Below are positions 12,270-24,518 of a stretch of 64,000 bases of DNA, in pieces. Origin of the DNA: Rhodosporidiobolus odoratus (Eukaryota; Basidiomycota; Microbotryomycetes; Sporidiobolales; Sporidiobolaceae); NCBI GenBank assembly GCA_034387635.1, contig JAOANU010000001.1, positions 2,294,001 to 2,358,000 of the forward strand, in the 5' to 3' direction. How positions within the stretch are numbered: position 1 is the first letter of the stretch; the number at the start of each line of letters is the position of its first letter. Under the pieces are notes generated by a model. It worked only from the letters and a program-made list of their open reading frames with translations, did no database searches and was not told the origin of the DNA. Position numbers and translations under genes: made by a program.

Positions 12270-13882
12270 ATGCCCTCAGCCGCCTTCGCCAGCGCAACCT
12301 TTCATCCCTTCGATTCACTCCCTCCTCCTCGTCCCGTCTCCACCTCGTCCTCGTCTTCCACTACTCGTGACGACGCCTCTCAACCTGAACGCTCGCTCGA
12401 CATCTGCGCCGCAACCTTCTACGACCAAGCTTCCGACATCCACTCCCAGGTGCGCGCCGCCTTTCCCTTTTTCCTCCCTCCTGCGTCTTCGGGCTCTTGC
12501 TGATCTTCTCCCTCTTCCTGACAGCTCGATGCGCTGAAGGACCACTTCGATACGGTGCGCGCCTTATCAGAGCGACTGTACGCCCTACACCCGAATGCGC
12601 TTGAAACACCCACCCTCGCACTCGACTTGCGCGACGCCCTCCTCTACGCCGCAGGTGAGATCAAAGGCGTCGACAGCGACCTCTTCGAATTGTGGAAGGA
12701 GGAAGAGCGGGTGCGTCTGGCCGCGGAAGGGAAAAAGTATAGGCTGCAGAATGTTTCTGCGGTAGGAGATCAAGAGGGAGAGTTGGAAGAAAGGAGGGAG
12801 GAGGTCGATGGGTTGGTCAAGAGGTTTGGGAGGAGAGCGAGGGAGATCAAGAGGGAGGCGAGGGGGGAGAGGAAGGATAGGAAGGAGGATGGGGAGAGGA
12901 AGGAACCGGAAAAGCTACCGGATTACCTTGAAGACGGGGTTTACGAGTGGCCGGTGCGTGATCTGTCTTTCCGTCCGGGTCGTCCTAATCTGACCCTCAA
13001 GTCAATGCAGCATCTCCTAACCAAGGACACTGTTCACGCTTCCCGTTGGGTGGTCAGCAACCCTTTCACTATTCTGTCGCGTCTAACGGACAACTTGAAG
13101 GCGCTGAAAATCCCTCATCTGGTACGTGCTTCTCGCCAGCGTCTTCTTCAAGCATGCACTGACTATGTCTTGACGTGCGTAGCTCGCCTCTCGCAGTACT
13201 CCCTTGACCTTTACCCCTCCACCATCAGCTCCGCCCCTCTACCCCGTCTCTTCCGCCTCCGCCCTCGTACAACCTTACAAAGGTGGCCTACTACATACCC
13301 GCTCTTCTTCACATGTCCAGCCTATCGACCCGAACCCGACGCCTCTGGGCCACTCGTCATCGAAACCCATGGCAGATTGGAAACAGGAGATCCTGGATGA
13401 GAAACGCTCGGGAGGAAAGCCGACGTGGTCGAAGAGGTTCTTTGACGAGGTCGCGATGGATGGCGCTGAAGGGTATCGGATCAAGGTGTCGACTGGACGG
13501 GGGCACCGAGAACGATGGTATGTTTCTGACATCGCTTGGTCTAGCCTACTTGACCTTCTCAATTGTCGTGCAAGGAATCACAAGCTAACACTTCTCTCCG
13601 TTGTATCGCTGCAGGATCATCTTCGTCACCCTCGCCGTCTTTCCCCTGCTCCTCATCGCCCAGCTCATCTCCACCTGGCTACCCTCCTCCGCGTCGTCGT
13701 CGAACGCATCGTCGTCTTCTTCTGGCTCCCTCTCCATGCGGAGCATTGCCCCTACCCTGATAGGAGATGAAGACCCTTCTTCTGCACGACCAACAGCGCT
13801 GTCGAATGCAGGAGAAGAGCGTGAAGCCAACCTGCGGGAACGGAGACGAAGAAGTCTGGAAATGGACGGCGAAGTGGTGTAG
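12270..13882 (+). CDS. Unassigned single-pass membrane protein with charged coiled-coil region
   Basis: I do not recognise the family. Start is the ATG at 12270 (MPSAAFASATFHPF). Exons joined by clear GT-AG introns give, in order, a Ser-rich N terminus, a helical segment (LDALKDHFDTVRALSERLYA), a strongly charged Glu/Arg/Lys coiled-coil stretch (about 12760-12940) and SMQHLLTKDTVHASRWVVSN. A Pro-rich region follows, and then one transmembrane helix, IIFVTLAVFPLLLIAQLIS, near 13615-13675. The tail after the helix is Ser-rich and ends with basic RERRRRS and a stop at 13882. The helix is about 65 residues from the C terminus. Five exons or so. Localisation is inferred only as membrane; it could be an organelle tether or adaptor, but the sequence does not say. 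Confidence 0.7.
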
Positions 13883-14279
13883 CTTGCGCCCACTTTTCCA
13901 GCGTGACCTGCGCTCATGTATCCTAGATGAGATGAGAGGAGTTAGTTCCAGCTGCGCTAATCAAAGCTGAGGTCAAAACCCCGCTGGAAATCTAGTCAAC
14001 AACCACAAAGCTTGCAACTAGCTACGGACACTGTTCATGGTTCTCGCCGTTCATTGAACCTTTCCCTTTCGAGCAAGCCGCCACTTTTGGTTGGAATCGG
14101 AACGCCGCGGACCCTTCAAGTGTCTCCTCTCCGTCTCCTTCTCGCTCCTCTCTCTTCGCTCCTGCCCTTCTGCCCGCACACTCCGGTGACTGCTGATACG
14201 AGACCACCACCGCCCTCATTCCGCCTACTCACCGTTGCGCCCAACCAACCCTCGCCGCCTCACTTCTTCAGCTCGAAGG
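13883..14279. other. Intergenic region
   Basis: Nearly 400 bases between two plus-strand genes. The right half is CT-rich (about 14100-14270), typical of a fungal promoter or 5' leader. No gene or RNA is seen. Confidence 0.5.
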
Positions 14280-15555
14280 ATGGCTCAACCAACTTCCGAT
14301 ATGGACCCCTTCGCCGCACGGGGTAACAACACCATCCGTACGCTCGCTCCCTCTCCTAGTCACTTCTCCCCTCTACAGTCCACTAACTTTCCTCTCTCTT
14401 GCCTCCCACAGCTCCAGGGACATTCGACACAGACCTCCACGCCGCCTCCCCCGCCCGGGTAGGCTCGGCAGGCGCCGCTACTGCCGCTGGAACGGCAACT
14501 GGAACCGCTGCTTCACAGGCGGGAGGAGGGATCAGGAGCGCTCCGTTGCTGAGTAGGGCGAGTGGACGGACGGGCACGAGTGGGAAGAGTGCTAAGACGC
14601 CGTTTTATTTGAGTTGGGCGGGGATTGCGGTGGTACGTTGCTCGTTTTTCTTTTCTTTTGCTTTCCTGGTGGGATGGAGGATTGGTGGGTCTGGGGGGAG
14701 GTAGGGAGAGATAGGAGAGGGAACGGAAAGAAGGGCAGAGAATGGAAGAGACGGCGACGCCCAGGACATGCGGGAGGAAAAGATGAGAGATTGCCAGAAG
14801 GAGACTGAGAAGGAGCAGCGGCAGCAAGATCGGATCAAGCCAGAGGCTGTCCGCGAAGCGAGAAGAAAGTTCTTGCTAACCCTTTTCTTTCTCCTCATCA
14901 TAGATCGTTGCCGCCCTCCTCATTGCTCTCGGTCTCGGTGTTGGATTGGGAGTCGGACTCGGGCTGAAGAACAACAACAAGCAAAACGCAGTGGCGGCGA
15001 GTGACAGTTCGTCCCTTTTGCTCTGTTTCTCCCTGTCGTCCTCGCCTGACTCTCGACCACCCCTTCAGACGCCGCTGGAGGAGCCGGTGGACAGACTCTC
15101 ACGTCCTACTCGACCCTTTCGCAAGTCGTGACTGCCGCCCCTTCGACCACTGTAGTCAGCTCGACGGTGATCGGGTCGAACGCTGGCAGCGCCGCCGTGG
15201 AGACTTCGACCGTAGGCGGCTCGACAGTCATGGTCACTGTGGCGCAGAACTCGAACCGGGCACCGGTGGTGACTGTTTCGGAAACGTTGGCACCTTGTAA
15301 GCCCTTTTCCAGCCTTTTTCCCATACGGCTCCGGAAGAAAAGCCAGATACTGACTTTTGCCTGAATAACGGTACAGCAACTCGCACTCAGACTGTCTATG
15401 CCACGACGTTTGCGTCGACGCAAACGATCACGACCACCTTGCAAGGCGGCGCAGAGAGCACTTACTTCTCGACAATCACTGTTCGAAGGACGGTCACGGC
15501 TGATGCGACGGCCAGGGCAAGAAGGGCGAAGCGGGCGAGGGCGACATTGCTCTAA
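14280..15555 (+). CDS. Small Ser/Thr/Val-rich single-pass membrane protein
   Basis: Family not recognised. The ATG at 14280 (MAQPTSDMDPFAARG) is followed by an Ala/Gly/Thr-rich cytosolic-type segment, then PFYLSWAGIAV, an intron, and IVAALLIALGLGVGLGVGLG. Together these make one transmembrane helix with a glycine-zipper pattern, followed by KNNNK. The rest is a Thr/Val/Ser-rich stalk (SQVVTAAPSTTVVSSTV; later TQTITTTLQGG) with very few charges, likely O-mannosylated if outside the cell. It ends in a basic cluster (RRAKRARATLL) and a stop at 15555. Five exons with in-phase GT-AG introns. The topology resembles fungal wall-stress sensors or other mucin-like surface proteins, but there is no WSC or cysteine domain, so function is open. 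Confidence 0.75.
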
Positions 15556-15979
15556 GTTCTAGCTTACGCCCAGGGAGCATGCTAGAGAGGGGACAAGGAC
15601 AGCAGTAATCGCAGGGCTTCGTATTTCGTCTTTTCCTTCTCTTTTCCACCCTGCCGTAGGACTCGTTTCGTCCGGATCTGGCCGTCCCGATTCTCATCGT
15701 ACCTATTCGATCCATTGTCTTCTTATTGGCCTCTCCTTAGTTGGTCTCCTTAGTTGGTTATACCCGTCACTCGCTCGTTTAGTTCGTTTTTCTCTTTTCC
15801 TTCTTTACTTAGCGTGCTACAGCAGCGTATAGTACGGTTTTCACCTGCGGGGCAAGCGGCGAGGGATCTGAAGCTCCTCGCTCGCCGTACGAGAGACTTC
15901 ATAATCGCAAGGCGCAGTCGGCGACGTCGAAGTCGCTTCGCTGGGGCTTTCGGACTACGCCTCACCGCTCCGCTACTGC
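15556..15979. other. Intergenic region
   Basis: 3' flank of the Ser/Thr-rich membrane gene and upstream region of the YCII-domain gene. T/C-rich near 15760-15810. Nothing recognisable as a gene, tRNA or repeat. Confidence 0.5.
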
Positions 15980-16739
15980 ATGCTCGCCGCCGTCCGTAAC
16001 GCTACCCGCACCCTCACTACTACGTCTCACCGCGCCTTCGCCATGTCCGCCCCATCCCTCTCCTCCTCATCTATCTGGCACGAGAAGCCGTCGAAACCTC
16101 TGGAAGAGTACAACACCTATTTGGCGACACTGCCAGACTTTGAACAAAGCAAGCGGTGCGGGTCTCTCTCCTTGCAGTCGAGTTCCTGGCGAGAGAGACG
16201 ATGTGCGCAGCTGACTGTTTGGACGAGGTGGGGGATCCGGGGTTTCGCTGGAACAGGATGGAGGTGCGCCCGCAACACTTGGAGGATGCCGCAGTGGGTC
16301 ACGCGAATGGGTGGATCAGTAAGTCTCTCTGTCCTTGCCTCGACCTTCGACCCAAAAATGATGCTTTTCTTCCACCACCTCGTTGCCCCTCTTCGTTCAT
16401 TCTCCTGCTCGTTCGTGCCTGCCTTTACAACTATGCAGTCAAGGCCGGCGCCACCTTCAACGACGATTCCAAGTCCAAGATGACTGGCTCATGGTTCTTG
16501 CTTCGGGAAGAATCGATGGAAAAGGCCAGGGAGAGGCTTAGTCGGGACGTGTATGTCACCGGTGGGGCTTGGGATATGAGCAAGGTGCGGCAATGCTTCC
16601 CTGATCCTGCACACGTGCTGCTAGGCTCGATTGGCCCACAACAGGCGCTGAAAACTGACTTTAGTTGACCCTCGTTTCTTCCTCTTCGCCTTGTTGACAA
16701 CAGGCTACCATTACGCCAGTTGCCGTAGCCAAGCACTAG
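15980..16739 (+). CDS. YCII-related domain protein, possibly mitochondrial
   Basis: A short protein of about 120 residues matching the YCII-like fold (small dimeric alpha/beta domain). After removing an intron (about 16156-16258) the text reads DFEQSKRMEVRPQHLEDAAV, equivalent to the RLxxRPxHL block of YciI proteins. It continues with GATFNDDSKSKMTGSWFLL and REESMEKARERLSRDVYVTG, and ends ATITPVAVAKH with a stop at 16739. Two starts are possible: the ATG at 15980, which adds an Arg/Thr/Ser-rich, acid-free leader that could target mitochondria, or the ATG near 16042 (MSAPSLSSSS). The biochemical role of eukaryotic YCII proteins is not established. Four exons. Confidence 0.75.
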
Positions 16740-17401
16740 GCGAGCAGAGAAATCAGGAGTCTAACACCTGACTGTGCTGCAGTTTTTGCGTCAGAATTCC
16801 GCGACATCGACATCTTTTAATCCCCCTCAAAGTGCTCTTCTTCGTCTTCTATCGAAATCCTCAACGCCCCCACATCGCGAGACGCAGCGTCTGTTGAGTT
16901 GTTGTCCATGCATGCTCAACCTGGACTGCCAGCCTGTCGCTTCTCTCCGGCGATCCCCCTCGCGTCCGTTCGCGCCGTTTCCTCAGATTCGCCTATCGCG
17001 CTGCTTCTCCGAGGCTCTCACGCGATACTCCCTTCTGCCGTTCATCTTCTGACCTTCAAGCTCACCGGAGAACCCTATGCGCACATTTCCCCATCTCGAC
17101 CCGGCCGACCTCCGTCCATGCAGTTCAACGCGACGCGTCCTTCCTCCGGACCGCCGGTCGTCAACAATTTCTTCGCGTCTTTGCCATGCGCATACGGCTT
17201 TCCATCCGCCTGGAAGCTTCGCGATCGACTTTACCGCTCTCCCGTTTCCGCGATTCGAGGTTCCGGAACAGCCTTCGGACTTGCGCTCGCTGGGCATTCT
17301 TCCGGCCAGATGCTGTTTCGCTCAGACGGCTTCTTCTTTCTCTTTCTGTCGCTCAACTTTCACTTCTCTCTTGCCGACGACTCTACCGCCACACTCGCGA
17401 G
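16740..17401. other. Upstream region of cysteine-rich paralog B
   Basis: About 660 bases between two plus-strand genes. Plus-strand frames stay open for long stretches (for example 16899-17405 and 17077-17703) and run into the next gene, but in other frames. They show no domain and an unlikely mix of Arg, Ser and Pro. I read this as promoter and 5' leader. Confidence 0.45.
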
Positions 17402-20400
17402 ATGAGACTTCTTGCGCTTCTCGCCCTCACCACGAGCGCCCTCGCTTTCGAGGAAGGTACCGCCAATTTTCCTATCGCCTCTTACGATCCGCAACACCCT
17501 CACAGTCTGGAGGCTCGAGCCGCTACTACCGCCTGTACCAACGGGTCAGTCGTTCCCTGCCTCTCTCGCTAAAGGCTAATTGGCTCACCCAACCTTGCAT
17601 TTTCCTCCTAGCTTCTCCGCCGTCCGCTCCAGCATCGCCAACCGTGGAGCTTGCGAATGTCGTGCACCGAAGGTCATCACGACTGACGGCAGCAGCTGCG
17701 TAGTGTCCTGCCCGGATGGAAGCTACAAAGGCACCACCGGGGCTTGCGTCTCCTGCCCGTCTACTTTTGCGACTTGCTCTGACTCTTCTACCGCTCTTTC
17801 TTGGTGCGTCCAACCCCATCGTTCCCTCTAGGTGCTCTATGCTGACAAAGGCATGCGGTATAGCTCTTCTGGCTTCTTCCTCAGCGGCTCGAGCTGCGTC
17901 CAGTCTTGCGGTCTCAACACCTACCCAACTGGGTCCAGTACGTCTGCGCCTTCTCTCGCTGCCACACCTCAGTACTAACTCCTCCCATGGGTTTTCGCAG
18001 CTTGCGTCAAGTGCGCCGACGCTGATGCTGCGTCCTGCTCGAACGACGGCCGGGCGGCTACAGCTTGGTGCGTCTTTTAGCCTCCTTGCATTCCCTTGAC
18101 GCGGTTCTGACCTATATTGGCATGGTAGTATGACCAAGTTCCTTTCTGCTGGCGCCTGCGTGGATGCAGACGCTGTTCCGGATGGATACTACGCCGATGC
18201 GACGAGTATGTTTGTCCCCCTTCGCGTTCGAAAAGCAAATCATCCTCTGACGGCTGGGATCCTGCAGCCAACACGTTCAAAGCATGCGATGCTGGTGTCA
18301 AGACTTGCATCGGCTCGGGCGATGGGATGGCAACTTCTTGGTGCGTTTTGCTTCATGTTTTGACCGGGCTTTCTCCTTTTCGCAGTTGTTCCCTCTTGCA
18401 ATTCCCCCTTACCCACTTTACTCACACCTTACCTTCTCGCGTATGCGTCTCTCTACAGCGGCCTTCTGAATGGTGCCCAGCTCGTCCTCACCCTCAAGGG
18501 CAACTGCGCTGCAAGCTGCACCGCTTCGAACCAGTACCTCGATACCCGCACAAACGCTTGCGTTGCGTGTGACTCGACGGCCTTGACTTGTAACGCGGCT
18601 GGGGCTATTACCTGGTGCGTTTCTGCCCTTTCCGTCTTTTGCGATCTCGTCCTTTTCTCAGGCGTCCAAGCCTGATGTCCGTCGGTTCTATCTGCAGCGG
18701 CAAGGACAATAACGGCAAGCAACTCTACCTCACTCCGACCAAGAAATGCATCCTGCCACAGGTCGGCTACCCTGGTTACTGGGCGGATTCGAGTAAGCCT
18801 CTCTTCTGCCCGCGATCAAGGGGTTCTTGGTCGCTGATTCGCTTCCGTCACAGCTACCTTCACTTTCGCTACTTGCGACGACGGTGTGACTAGCTGCTTG
18901 ACAACTGGCGCCGGAAACGCCTTGACCTGGTAAGCTTCCACATCGCCTCTGCCTATCTCCCAACCTTACTGATCTCCTCATACTTCGCTCTTCTCCTCTT
19001 CAGCGGCAAACGCGCTGATGGAACCGCCTTGTACTGGACTGCCGCGTCTCTGAACGGCCGGCTCGCTCGCCGTGCTCCAGTCGGCGGTAGCTGCGTTGCT
19101 GCCGCTAATTGCCCTGCTGCTACTTGGGCCAACCCTTGTGCGTCTTGAATCCGCTCTCTACCGCGCTCGGACTGATGTCCCTCGATACGCCCAGCCACCT
19201 CTCTCTGTACCGCCTGCGACGATGACGAGTCGGCTTGCAGCGGCAATGGGGCTGGTAGCGCTCTTTCCTGGTAAGCCCTGCCCCGCTCGCTTACAGCCGG
19301 ACCAGAGTCGACTAATCTCAGTCTCCCGCTATAGCAAGAGTGGCTTGTTCCTCACCGCCTCGCATGACTGCGTGACTTCTCAGCAGTGCAAGGCGAGCGG
19401 CGCTTTCTTCCCGGACGCTGGTGAGCACTCCTTCCTGGGCACTCACCGCTTCCTATATGCCACGCTTACGAAAGTGTCTCTTGCAGCTACCCGTGCTTGC
19501 AGCAACTGCGATGATGGAGAAGCAGCCTGTACGGCAAACGGACTTGGCTTCGCTACCGCCTGGTGCGTGTTCCTCCTTCGGCCCGTCCGCCCTGCGGTTC
19601 TTTTTGTCCCTGAACTGACCGTTCATTCCGACAGTGCCAAGAACGCCAATGGCGATCAGCTTCTCTTGTACCAGGGCAACTGGTCAGTTTCTGATCCCTC
19701 CTTCGTGGCCTTCGATTTGCGCTGACATCGCTTTCACCGACAGTGTTCCGAACGCCGCCTGCCCCACTGGATACTTTGGCGATCTGGGTACGTTTCCTGC
19801 TCAATCTGTCCGTGATACCGTACTGACCCGAACCATCCACCCTGTCCCTCGCTCTGCAGCGAGCAAGGCTTGCCAGAAGTGCGATGCTGGCGCCCTTACC
19901 TGCACCGGCTACGGCGCTGCCACTTCGTGCGGTTTCACCTCCGCTCGCAAGCGCCTCTACCTTGACAACGGCAAGTGCGTCCTCGCTGCGACTTGCAGCA
20001 GCGGTACTTGGGCTGAGCCAGTCTGTACGCTATTTCGCCTCCTCCTCCCTACTGCGGCTGTATCTGACCCCTCTTCCTTTGTAGCTCAAGTCTGTCAGAG
20101 CTGCAAGCTCATCGACGAGGATGCCGCGACTTGTACTAGCCCGACTGTCCTGAGCTGGTAAGTCAAGATCTTTCTCCTCACTGCCGACATCGTTGATCTT
20201 CTCTCTCCTCCCAGCAACACCAAGTTCTTCTACCAGTCCGCCTGTATCGACCCTTGCCCCGACGGCTACTACGGCAACACGAACGGTCATGTCTGCTCAC
20301 CTTGTCTCGACTCTGATGCGGCAACTTGCGGCTCGAACGGCATGGCGACTAGGTGCAAGACCAAGAATCTTTTCAACGGCAACTGCTTGAACGACTGCCC

Positions 20401-21116
20401 TGCGGGCACGGTCGCCAAGAGTATGTTCTCACCTTTGGTTTCCTCTCCTTTCCTCTCTACTGCAACCTCACTGACGTTGTCCTCCTGCCCTGCTTGCAGA
20501 CCAAGTCTGCGTCCCTTGCACCTCCCTCTTTGGCGCTGGCGCCGCTACCTGCTCTCTCCAGCAGACTCTGTCTTGCAACGCCGGCTACGTCTGGTGGAAC
20601 AACCAGTACCCGCCGACGTGCATTTCCGAGTCCAGCTGCTACGGAATGGGGCCTTACTATCCCAAGGGTGCGTCTCGGTCTTTTCTGCTCTGCTGCGTGG
20701 GCAGTGGCTGACATGGCTTTGACCCTTCAGACGGAACGTGCTCGAGCTGCACCGCGGTCTGGCCTTACGCTGCTACATGCAATGCTGGCGGACCTACTTC
20801 TTGGTACGTTCTCTACACGTCGCCCCACTCTGCTCATAGTGCAATCTCATGCTCTACCGTTGCCTACAGCTCAAGCGGCCGCTTCGTCGACGCCTACAAC
20901 CGCTGCTCCCCGCACTGCGCCAACGCCAACGGGTTCAAAATCGACGGCGGCAAGAACGGATACTCGGAGTGGTACTACAACTACTACATAGATGGCTCGC
21001 AGGGGGCCGCCACCGTCTGCAGCCAGTGCGAGTACTACTCGCTGGCTTGTGATCTTTATACGGGCAAGACGACCAAATGTAACCCTTACCCGTACTCCAA
21101 GTGCACGAACGTATGA
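17402..21116 (+). CDS. Cysteine-rich modular secreted protein, paralog B
   Basis: The start ATG at 17402 gives a clear signal peptide (MRLLALLALTTSALAFEEG) followed by a short linker and then about fifteen cysteine modules. Each contains C-x2-C and TC..xG.A.(S/T)C patterns (for example CDAGALTCTGYGAATSC) and often a CPxGYY(G/A) turn. The overall look is that of furin-like or growth-factor-receptor cysteine repeats. Introns of about 60-90 bases separate modules, and many fall between bases 2 and 3 of a Cys codon (donors at 17804, 18068, 18341, 18615, 18930, 19563 and 20158). The C terminus KTTKCNPYPYSKCTNV has no hydrophobic tail, so the protein is predicted to be soluble or wall-retained rather than GPI-anchored. 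Stop TGA at 21114-21116. Paralog of the minus-strand gene at 4471-7227. Function unknown. Confidence 0.85.
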
Positions 21117-21438
21117 TGGGAGGGATCCAGGTTCAGGATCGGGTGGACGGGTTTGTAGGGGCGCAATATCAGGGTTCCAGTATTTACCTCACACAATGGA
21201 CCGGCTTGACCTTCTCAACGAGCCTTTCCTTGACCTCCCTTGAGCGTCGCGGTTTGCGCTTCTTGCCCACTGTGAGGACAGTGGCATCATGCTACACCCC
21301 CTGAGAACCAACCTCGCAAGCGGGCTGCAAGCAAAGCGCAAAGACTGATAAGCTGACGATACTGCGTTGCCTGATATACATGATAGATGTGCTCGAGTAC
21401 AGACTATTCCGGAAAGACACGAAGACGAAGTGGACCAC
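21117..21438. other. Convergent intergenic region
   Basis: 3' flanks of cysteine-rich paralog B (+) and the MFS transporter (-). No coding or structural signal noticed. Confidence 0.5.
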
Positions 21439-24303
21439 TCAAGCGACAACAGTCTGCTCCTCCTTCTCGACGTGCAGGGTGCGCGCGATCCACGAGCGAG
21501 AGCGTTTGCCCTTCGGAGGAAGAAGTAGTCAGTCTCTTTGTACGGCAACAAGAGAAAAGGACGAGAGGGACGGAAAGGCATACGTAGATCCACATGGGAA
21601 TGGCAAGCAACGACGTGCCCACAGCTAGAGAACCCATGCAATAGAATGCCTTGTCGATACCTTGGTCGAGCCAGTCGTTGGTACTACGAGAAGCGGCTCA
21701 GGTCAGCTAGAACGCTTAGGTACGGAAGATTTGAGAACACACAAGGAGGTGAAGATGGCGGAGAGGGCGTTCTTGCCGAAGATGACCGCGCTGCGTTGCG
21801 GAAAAAAAAGGATCGTTCCGTCAGTCTCCGAAGTCAGAGTATCAAGTGGGTCATTCAAGGAGTGCCTAGCTTCGGCTATGAAGCGCATGGAAAGGAAGGC
21901 AGACGGAGGAGAAAAAGGCAGAGAGACACTCGTTTCGAGTGTGACGAAAGGGAGAATCAGATTAGGAACGGTCACTTACCCAAGCGCGGCATCGCTTGAA
22001 CGCTTGTGGCAGTCTACGGTGTACGAGATGATACAGGAGCACCCGATAGTGATCCCCTGCAAAGGGCAAGCGGCAGAGATACCAAGGCAAGATGAAGAAA
22101 GAAGAAGGGTAAGGATGGTCAGCCCACGCCCCCCTGCATCGATCAGACGAAATCTACCAGGAGGACATACGAAGTTAAGGATACCGAAGAAGACGATAGC
22201 ACCCCAGTAGCCAAGGTCGTGGCCGACGACGCCACCTATGCATGGGTAAGGAAGAAAGCTTCAGGCTTTTCTCATTCCGATTGTCGCCGTTGCCCAAGTT
22301 GCCTGCGCTACTACCGACAGGGAATTTGAGTGAAGGGAAGGACGTACCAAAGCCATAAAGTCCCATGCCGCCGAAGACAAGGTAAAAGATGATCATCGGA
22401 AGACGGAACTCTGGCTCGAAGATACCCTTGTTTCGAGACGAAAGCTTCCGAGCCGTAAAGTCCGTGAGAGGGCCGACGAGGCCGGCGCCGAGGAAGTTGG
22501 CGAGCAGGGCCGCGCAGTAGGTATTGCCGACTCCCGCCGTGTCAAAGCCGTAAGTGCCTGTGAGAGAAGGAGGGTTAGGCTGCGATGGTGCTGTGCAGCA
22601 TAGCGGAATGCGCTCACCTACGAAGATCTGTGCAGCTCCAGTGGCCTGTATAGAGAAGCGGTATGTCGAACATCAACGGGCGTCGAAGGAGGCAAGAAGG
22701 AACGGCAACCTACGATAACCTGTCGGAACCAGCATAACGGGGTTAGCCTGACGAGTTCACGAGCTCGAGGAATTGAGGACGCACGACTAAGAGGGTAATG
22801 GCAAGGCCATATGTCGCGATGGCGAAAAGTACGACCGGAGAAATGGAAAGGAAAAACGGCTCGACGAGCAGGTAACCGAATGAAGGGCCCGTCTTATCAA
22901 AGGTCCCGTTGTACATCTTCATTTCCTGGATGAATGTCTTCTTCGGCGACACGGCGGCGGCAGACGCACGTTCGGCGTGGTCGAGGTCGCCCTTCTCGCC
23001 TACTTCGATTGACGAGGTTCGGCCGGAGACGACGGGGCTCGAGCGATTGTAGGTAGTTTCGGGGAGGAAGAACAGCTGGACAATGAGGAGCACAGCGGTA
23101 GTGACCGAGAAGATGCGCCAGCACCATCGCCACCCCAAAACCGTGTAGACATGACCGGCGATGGGAGGGGTGACTGCCGCGTAATCCGAGCACGTCAATA
23201 CCTCTTTTCGGACCTCTTGGGCGACATGGGACAACATTGCATACCTGATATTCCTCCAAGCAAAGCTAAGCTCCAACCTGCCACGGGCGGACCTCGTTGA
23301 TGAACATGGTAAATATCGGCAATCGAGGAACCGACGAGAAACTCGAGTGGCGCCTGTCCGATACCCTGGATAATGCGTGCTCCGAGAAGGGTGCCGTACG
23401 TCTTGGCTTCGCCCGCAATGATAGTTCCGACGAGCATGAAGATGGTGGCGGCGATGTAGACTGGTCGTTTGCCGAACTTTGTCGCGAGGGCGGCTAGGAG
23501 CGTGCCGTGATTCGCATCGAGCCGGCGGCGAGATGATAGCGAGGAGAGATACCGGCAGCGGAAACAGGGGAGTGGCGGGAGGAGAACCGTAAGCGATTCT
23601 GGGTTGAGAAGGTCAAGAATTGCGAGAACTGGACTTACCCCAAAAGATAGTTGAGATAGCGAGCGTGGTCACCAATGCAGTACCCAGAGCTCGAGAGATA
23701 GCTTGTAGGGAGACACCGAATTCGGCGGCGAGGGACACTTGTCCGGCGGAAAGGAGAGGACCGAGAGCTCCGCACAGGGTGGTGCCGTAGACCTGTCGTT
23801 CTCCAAGGAGGGTCAGCAGCAGGCGCATGAGTTGACACAAAGTACACTTGAAATGGTAACGTAGGGCAAAAGGAGCTTACCAGGACGAGGAAAGTCGCGT
23901 GCTTCTTCCAAGCCGGCCAGTTGTAAGGGTCTGTGCAAGCCTCAGTCAGCGGTGACGCACCGAAGTACAAAGAAAAACTCACCATTGGGGTCGTCAGAGG
24001 GCTGCGGCACCAACACAATGTGCGCATGCTTGCCCTTGCCGTGTTTGAGGGTGTCGAGGTCCACCCCCTCGTAGATGCCCTCTGCCGCGGCGTTCGGGTC
24101 TTTCGTAAAGACGGAAGTGCCGGGAACGTGCTGTAGGCGGCAGATACAGGAGTCAGTACGACACAGAGTGTAGGAGGTAGAGGTTTAAAGCTTACTTGAA
24201 GATGCTTGTCTAGTTACAGAGAAAGAAGCCGAAAAAGGTCAGTCTCGTACCCCAGATCAAGCGGATTGGCGCGGAACGTGCCCTCTAGAATGCCGAGACC
24301 CAT
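21439..24303 (-). CDS. MFS transporter, DHA1-type (Hol1/multidrug-like)
   Basis: Plasma-membrane proton antiporter-type carrier of the major facilitator superfamily. The N terminus has the layout seen in fungal DHA1 members: GVDLDTLKHGKGKHAHIVLV, PQPSDDPN, then DPYNWPAWKKHATFLVLV leading into helix 1. Motif A is partly visible as KFGKRPVY near 23475. ARIIQGIGQAPLEFLVGSSI is the helix 4 region and GWRWCWRIFSVTTAVLLIVQ lies between helices 5 and 6. A charged central loop (RTSSIEVGEKGDLDHAERAS) precedes the second six-helix half, which ends near MGSLAVGTSLLAIPMWIY and GKRSRSWIARTLHVEKEEQT. About ten introns. The start is the ATG at 24301-24303 (MGLGILEGTFRANPLDLG) and the stop is at 21439. Substrate cannot be told; drugs, polyamines, cations or siderophores are all possible in this group. 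Confidence 0.85.
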
Positions 24304-24518
24304 AGTGTGTGTGTTGAAGAGCAATTAAGTGAGGAAGAAAGCGAAGCGGAGGACCGCTTCGAATCCCCCTCTTCTCGCATCAAGTGGGGCTCCTCTTGCC
24401 TGCCGGGCCGGTGTTCGGCACGCACCGGAACGACAAGTTCCAGCCACAGCCATCACGAAAGAGATGCGGAAAGTGGATCTCGGATTCAATGCACACAGTG
24501 ACATACGGATCCTACGGT

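Noticed and set aside
16899..17703. Overlapping plus-strand frames of 168 and 208 codons before cysteine-rich paralog B
   Set aside because: They run across the paralog B start in other frames, with no domain and no upstream splice link; taken as leader or promoter sequence.
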